Positions 58,597 to 61,385 of a stretch of 61,385 nucleotides of DNA are shown here, one piece after another (the stretch's first letter is position 1; every line of letters starts with the position of its first letter). The notes below the pieces were generated by a model. The model was not told where the DNA came from, searched no databases, and worked only from the letters and a program-made list of their open reading frames with translations. The translations under genes were made by a program, and so were the position numbers. The stretch is from Gamarada debralockiae (lineage: Eukaryota; Ascomycota; Leotiomycetes; Helotiales; Hyphodiscaceae): assembly GCA_002803225.1 (NCBI GenBank), contig NXFV01000723.1, positions 1 to 61,385 of the forward strand. Reading direction: 5' to 3'.

Positions 58597-58672
58597 TCAG
58601 GGACAGTCAGCGATTAGTCAGCAGTTAGTCAGTGTACAGTCAGTTGCAGAGTCAGCAGCAGTACAGTTAGCA
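58597..58672. repeat. Degenerate AGTCAG repeat
   Basis: About 75 bp with eight CAGTCAG/TAGTCAG-like words at irregular spacing, just left of the second direct-repeat copy. Simple sequence, no gene. Confidence 0.7.
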
Positions 58673-58689
58673 TGTGAAGGCAAGAGCCA

Positions 58690-58875
58690 GGAGTGAAGGA
58701 TAAGTAAGGCCTATTGACCCTACTTTGGGAAGGCAAGCTTGAGTATTACTCTTTGGCGATGAGCAATCATGACGAAATATCTTTTCAAACCACTATTGTC
58801 TCACTCCCCCTATTGCTACTTCTCTGATATACTGTGATCCCTCCTGTTGCCCTCCAGCTACCACTAGCTATTACA
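58690..58875. repeat. Direct repeat copy 2 (LTR-like)
   Basis: Partner of the repeat at 56850-57055, same strand, about 1.84 kb away. Between them lies the complete flavoprotein gene. It ends in CTAGCTATTACACTC. The copies are too diverged to be recent LTRs of one insertion. Confidence 0.65.
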
Positions 58876-59108
58876 CTCTTCCTCCCTCGTAGACAAAATA
58901 TGGCGGGTCATATGGACTTTTTTCCAAAAAAAAAAACGATTTTGCCATTTTCTCACTAAGAGTCCCAATTTCTTTAATATCATCACCCTATAGGTCACGT
59001 GGTATAGCTAATACCTGTTTTATAGTCATTAGTCACTAATTTAATAAGCTTTCTATCTCTTATTTTTTTTTGTATTAAAGAGCTTTTTAAGATAAGTAAA
59101 TTAGTAAT

Positions 59109-59658
59109 GTAGAAGGAACGAAATGCGAGTATGAGCGCTTCCCGATCGCGCTGTGTATCGCACGTGCTCTCAGTGAGGGATAAAACAAAAACGACGTAAA
59201 ACGAAGGTCAAGTGCTCAAACGGACCGCAAAAATACATCAGAAAACAAGTTGTACGATTGTGTATGTATGTATAGGTGTGTATGTACAGGTCCAGCTGCA
59301 AAAGACAAAATATGCCAGGATGGCACGTGACATCCAGCTAAGCGATTAACGTGACCGATTTCCCCACCACAGTACGACAGCTTTGCAAAGAGTATTGTAG
59401 AAGGAACGAAATGCGAGTATGAGCGCGTCCCGATTGCGCTGTGTATCGCACGTGCTCTCAGTGAGGGATAAAACAAAAACAACATAAAACGAAGGTCAAG
59501 TGCTCGAACGCACTGCAAAATACATCAGAAAACAAGTTGTACGATTGTGATATATGTGTAGGTGTCTATGTACAGGTCCAGCTGCAAAAGACAAAATATG
59601 CCCGGCTGGCACGTGACATCCAGCTAAGCGATCAGCGTGACCGATTTCCCCACCACAG
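59109..59658. repeat. Tandem duplication of a 263-bp unit
   Basis: Copy 1 (59109-59372) and copy 2 (59397-59658) both start GTAGAAGGAACGAAATGCGA and end CCGATTTCCCCACCACAG. They are separated by 24 bp. Identity is high (well above 90% by eye), with few substitutions and a small indel in a GTAT microsatellite. The unit contains CACGTG words and no long reading frame. It may be a satellite or subtelomere-like unit. Confidence 0.9.
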
Positions 59659-59973
59659 GATAAACTATAAGATATTCTTAATATAGACGAAACTAGTCTA
59701 AACTAGAAGAGAACTCCTGATCATACCCTGGCAACGAAGTCCTATAGTAGAACCAAGAAGAGCAAAGACTGCATTACAATCGCGCTAACTAGCTGTTGTT
59801 ATGAGAACCCTAATACTGAGGTGCATAAGGCGCTAGTACAAAATAGGCTTCAAAAGCTTCAATTCCAAATCTCTACCCCCATCCTACATAGTTCGACCCT
59901 TCTGTTATATCTACAGCTTGATACAGCTTATTCCTGTTGCCTATCCCGATAACTAGTTGCCTGTACCGATATC

Positions 59974-60534
59974 TTGTTGCCTGTACCGATAGCCTGCTGC
60001 CTATCCCTAGACATCACCGTACCTTCTAGACCTATCAACACTAGCAACGCTAATAGCAGTGAGAAGTTTAAGCCTTATGTTATTAGTAGATTAGAGAATC
60101 CACGCTGTTTCAAGAAGATCAACCGCCGCAATCTACGAATTATCTACCGATTCAACAAGTCGAAGTGGATAACAGGGCTGATATGTGAAGAGTATCTACA
60201 GTGGCTCAACAACAAGATGAGAGCTAAAGAAAGGAAGGTTCTGCTGTTAATGGACAACTTCTCTGGTCATGAGCTAGCTGTGCAGTTGGTCGGTAGTTTA
60301 CAAGGTCTCTCGAACGTACGAATTGGATGGCTTCCTCCTAATACTACGTCCAAATGGCAACCAATGGATCAAGGGATCATTGCAAGTTTCAAGCTTCAAT
60401 ACTGCAGGCTGTTGATTGCGTTTATGCTACGGGACTATGAGGCTAATAAGAATCCACAAAAGACAGTCAATTTGCTGAAAGTAATACAATGGACACAGGT
60501 TGCCTGTGACGGCGGGATCGATGCAAAGGTCTAA
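59974..60534 (+). mobile_element. Truncated pogo/Fot1-type DDE transposase
   Basis: 186-codon frame. Part of the DDE catalytic domain of Tc1/mariner-pogo (Fot1/Tigger) transposases is clear: KVLLLMDNFSGHEL (second catalytic Asp), then VRIGWLPPNTTSKWQPMDQGIIASFK, here named in two pieces as VRIGWLPPNTTSKW and QPMDQGIIASFK (third acidic residue), and KVIQWTQVACDGG. The DNA-binding helix-turn-helix and CENPB domain and the first catalytic Asp are missing, and the frame stops soon after the catalytic region. Terminal inverted repeats were not found. The copy cannot be active. Confidence 0.8.
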
Positions 60535-60639
60535 AGCGCGGAGTTCAAAGATCACAGTTTATTGAAAATACTAAGCTAAAGAAAGAAGGGAAGGAAAGGA
60601 AAGGAAGAGGGTAAGCCTTGACTTTTATAATACTAGGGT

Positions 60640-61385
60640 CGACCCCTATACAGCCGTCTACTAGTTCCAGCCGCAAATATATTATATAATAGTACTAGCT
60701 ATTATATTACTCCCCTCTTAAAAGAAATCTAAATACTCTTATTTAGACTAAATACTTATAATTATTAATTCTCTTTTATAAGTTTTGCCTCTTAAGTCTC
60801 TAAAATTACCCCTTTATCTTTTATTTATATATTATATAGGGTCTATTCTTTACTAAAGCTATTTAATTTACTACTTAAGTTATTTAATCTTCTTAATCTA
60901 TTAACTTAATTATATTAATTCTAGTGTTAATTATAGTATTTATAAGTAATATAATTAGTATAACTAATATTAAGACTAATATACTTAAGTAGAAGTTAAG
61001 TTAAAGTTAAGGAGATAATTAAATTACTATAGTAGATATAGACTTAGCTATAGGCTTCTTTAAGGTAATTATTAATATCTTAGTAAAGCTTTACTTTAAT
61101 TATTTGATTTAAGTATAAGCTTTCTTAATATTAGACTTAAATTTATTAAGTTAATTTTAAAGTTCTTAGATTAAGAGTTATACTTTAGCTAATTTAATAG
61201 CTTTATTATTATAACCTAAGATCTTTAGCTTCTTTATAATAGTTAAGTATTTACTTTTTATATTCTTTTTAGTAACTATTTTAATATCTATAATAAGTAT
61301 ATTAATATTATCTAGATATTTACTATACTTCTTAATATTAAAGATTATCTTTTAGCTATTAATCTTAGACTAGCGCTTAAAATAA
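60640..61385. repeat. Very AT-rich, RIP-like sequence
   Basis: Clearly more AT-rich than the rest of the window (roughly 80% A+T by eye), full of TTA/TAA/TAG words on both strands, with no frame longer than a few dozen codons. This composition is typical of transposon DNA after repeat-induced point mutation. It continues past the right edge. Confidence 0.7.

Overview
The window is nuclear DNA of a filamentous ascomycete (Pezizomycotina). Genes carry short introns, mostly 46-108 bp, with GTAAGT-like donors, CTAAC/CTAAT-like branch sites and CAG/TAG acceptors. The families present (Ppo fatty-acid oxygenase, Pth11-type rhodopsin fold, wax synthase-like acyltransferase, fungal DUF2235, long P450) are typical of this group. 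Several relics have in-frame stops consistent with C-to-T (or G-to-A) change at CpA/TpG, which is the mark of repeat-induced point mutation (RIP). The exact genus cannot be read from the sequence.

Left part (1-18.3 kb): a full-type ABC multidrug transporter cut by the left edge; a spacer with a Tc1/mariner-like MITE and a 14-bp minisatellite; erd1 and pex10 head to head; an F-box-like gene with a broken paralogue beside it; a NO VEIN/sacsin-type ATPase-fold protein; a 69-bp palindrome; a cytochrome P450.

Middle (18.3-41.7 kb): a gene graveyard at 19.3-23.9 kb (bZIP relic, fungal transcription-factor relic, arrestin-like relic, lipocalin-like gene); an intact MBOAT/wax synthase-like gene; an intact five-exon DUF2235 hydrolase; a ten-exon Ppo dioxygenase-P450 fusion; then two tandem, frameshifted paralogues of a fungal zinc-finger family.

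Right part (41.7-61.4 kb): a seven-exon gene that joins a Pth11-like seven-helix domain to a complete FucP-type MFS transporter, the most unusual gene here; a decayed membrane-protein gene; the housekeeping pair eIF3b and CCT2 sharing a 407-bp divergent promoter; an aminoglycoside-phosphotransferase-like relic; an intact phosphopantothenoylcysteine decarboxylase between two direct repeats; a 263-bp tandem duplication; a truncated pogo/Fot1 transposase; and a very AT-rich end that looks RIP-mutated.

No coherent biosynthetic cluster is evident. The P450, ABC transporter, acyltransferase and Ppo are scattered among housekeeping genes, and no PKS, NRPS or terpene synthase is seen. The genes give the picture of intact housekeeping islands separated by decaying and repeat-rich stretches. 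Exon coordinates in the entries were worked out by hand from splice signals and reading-frame continuity.
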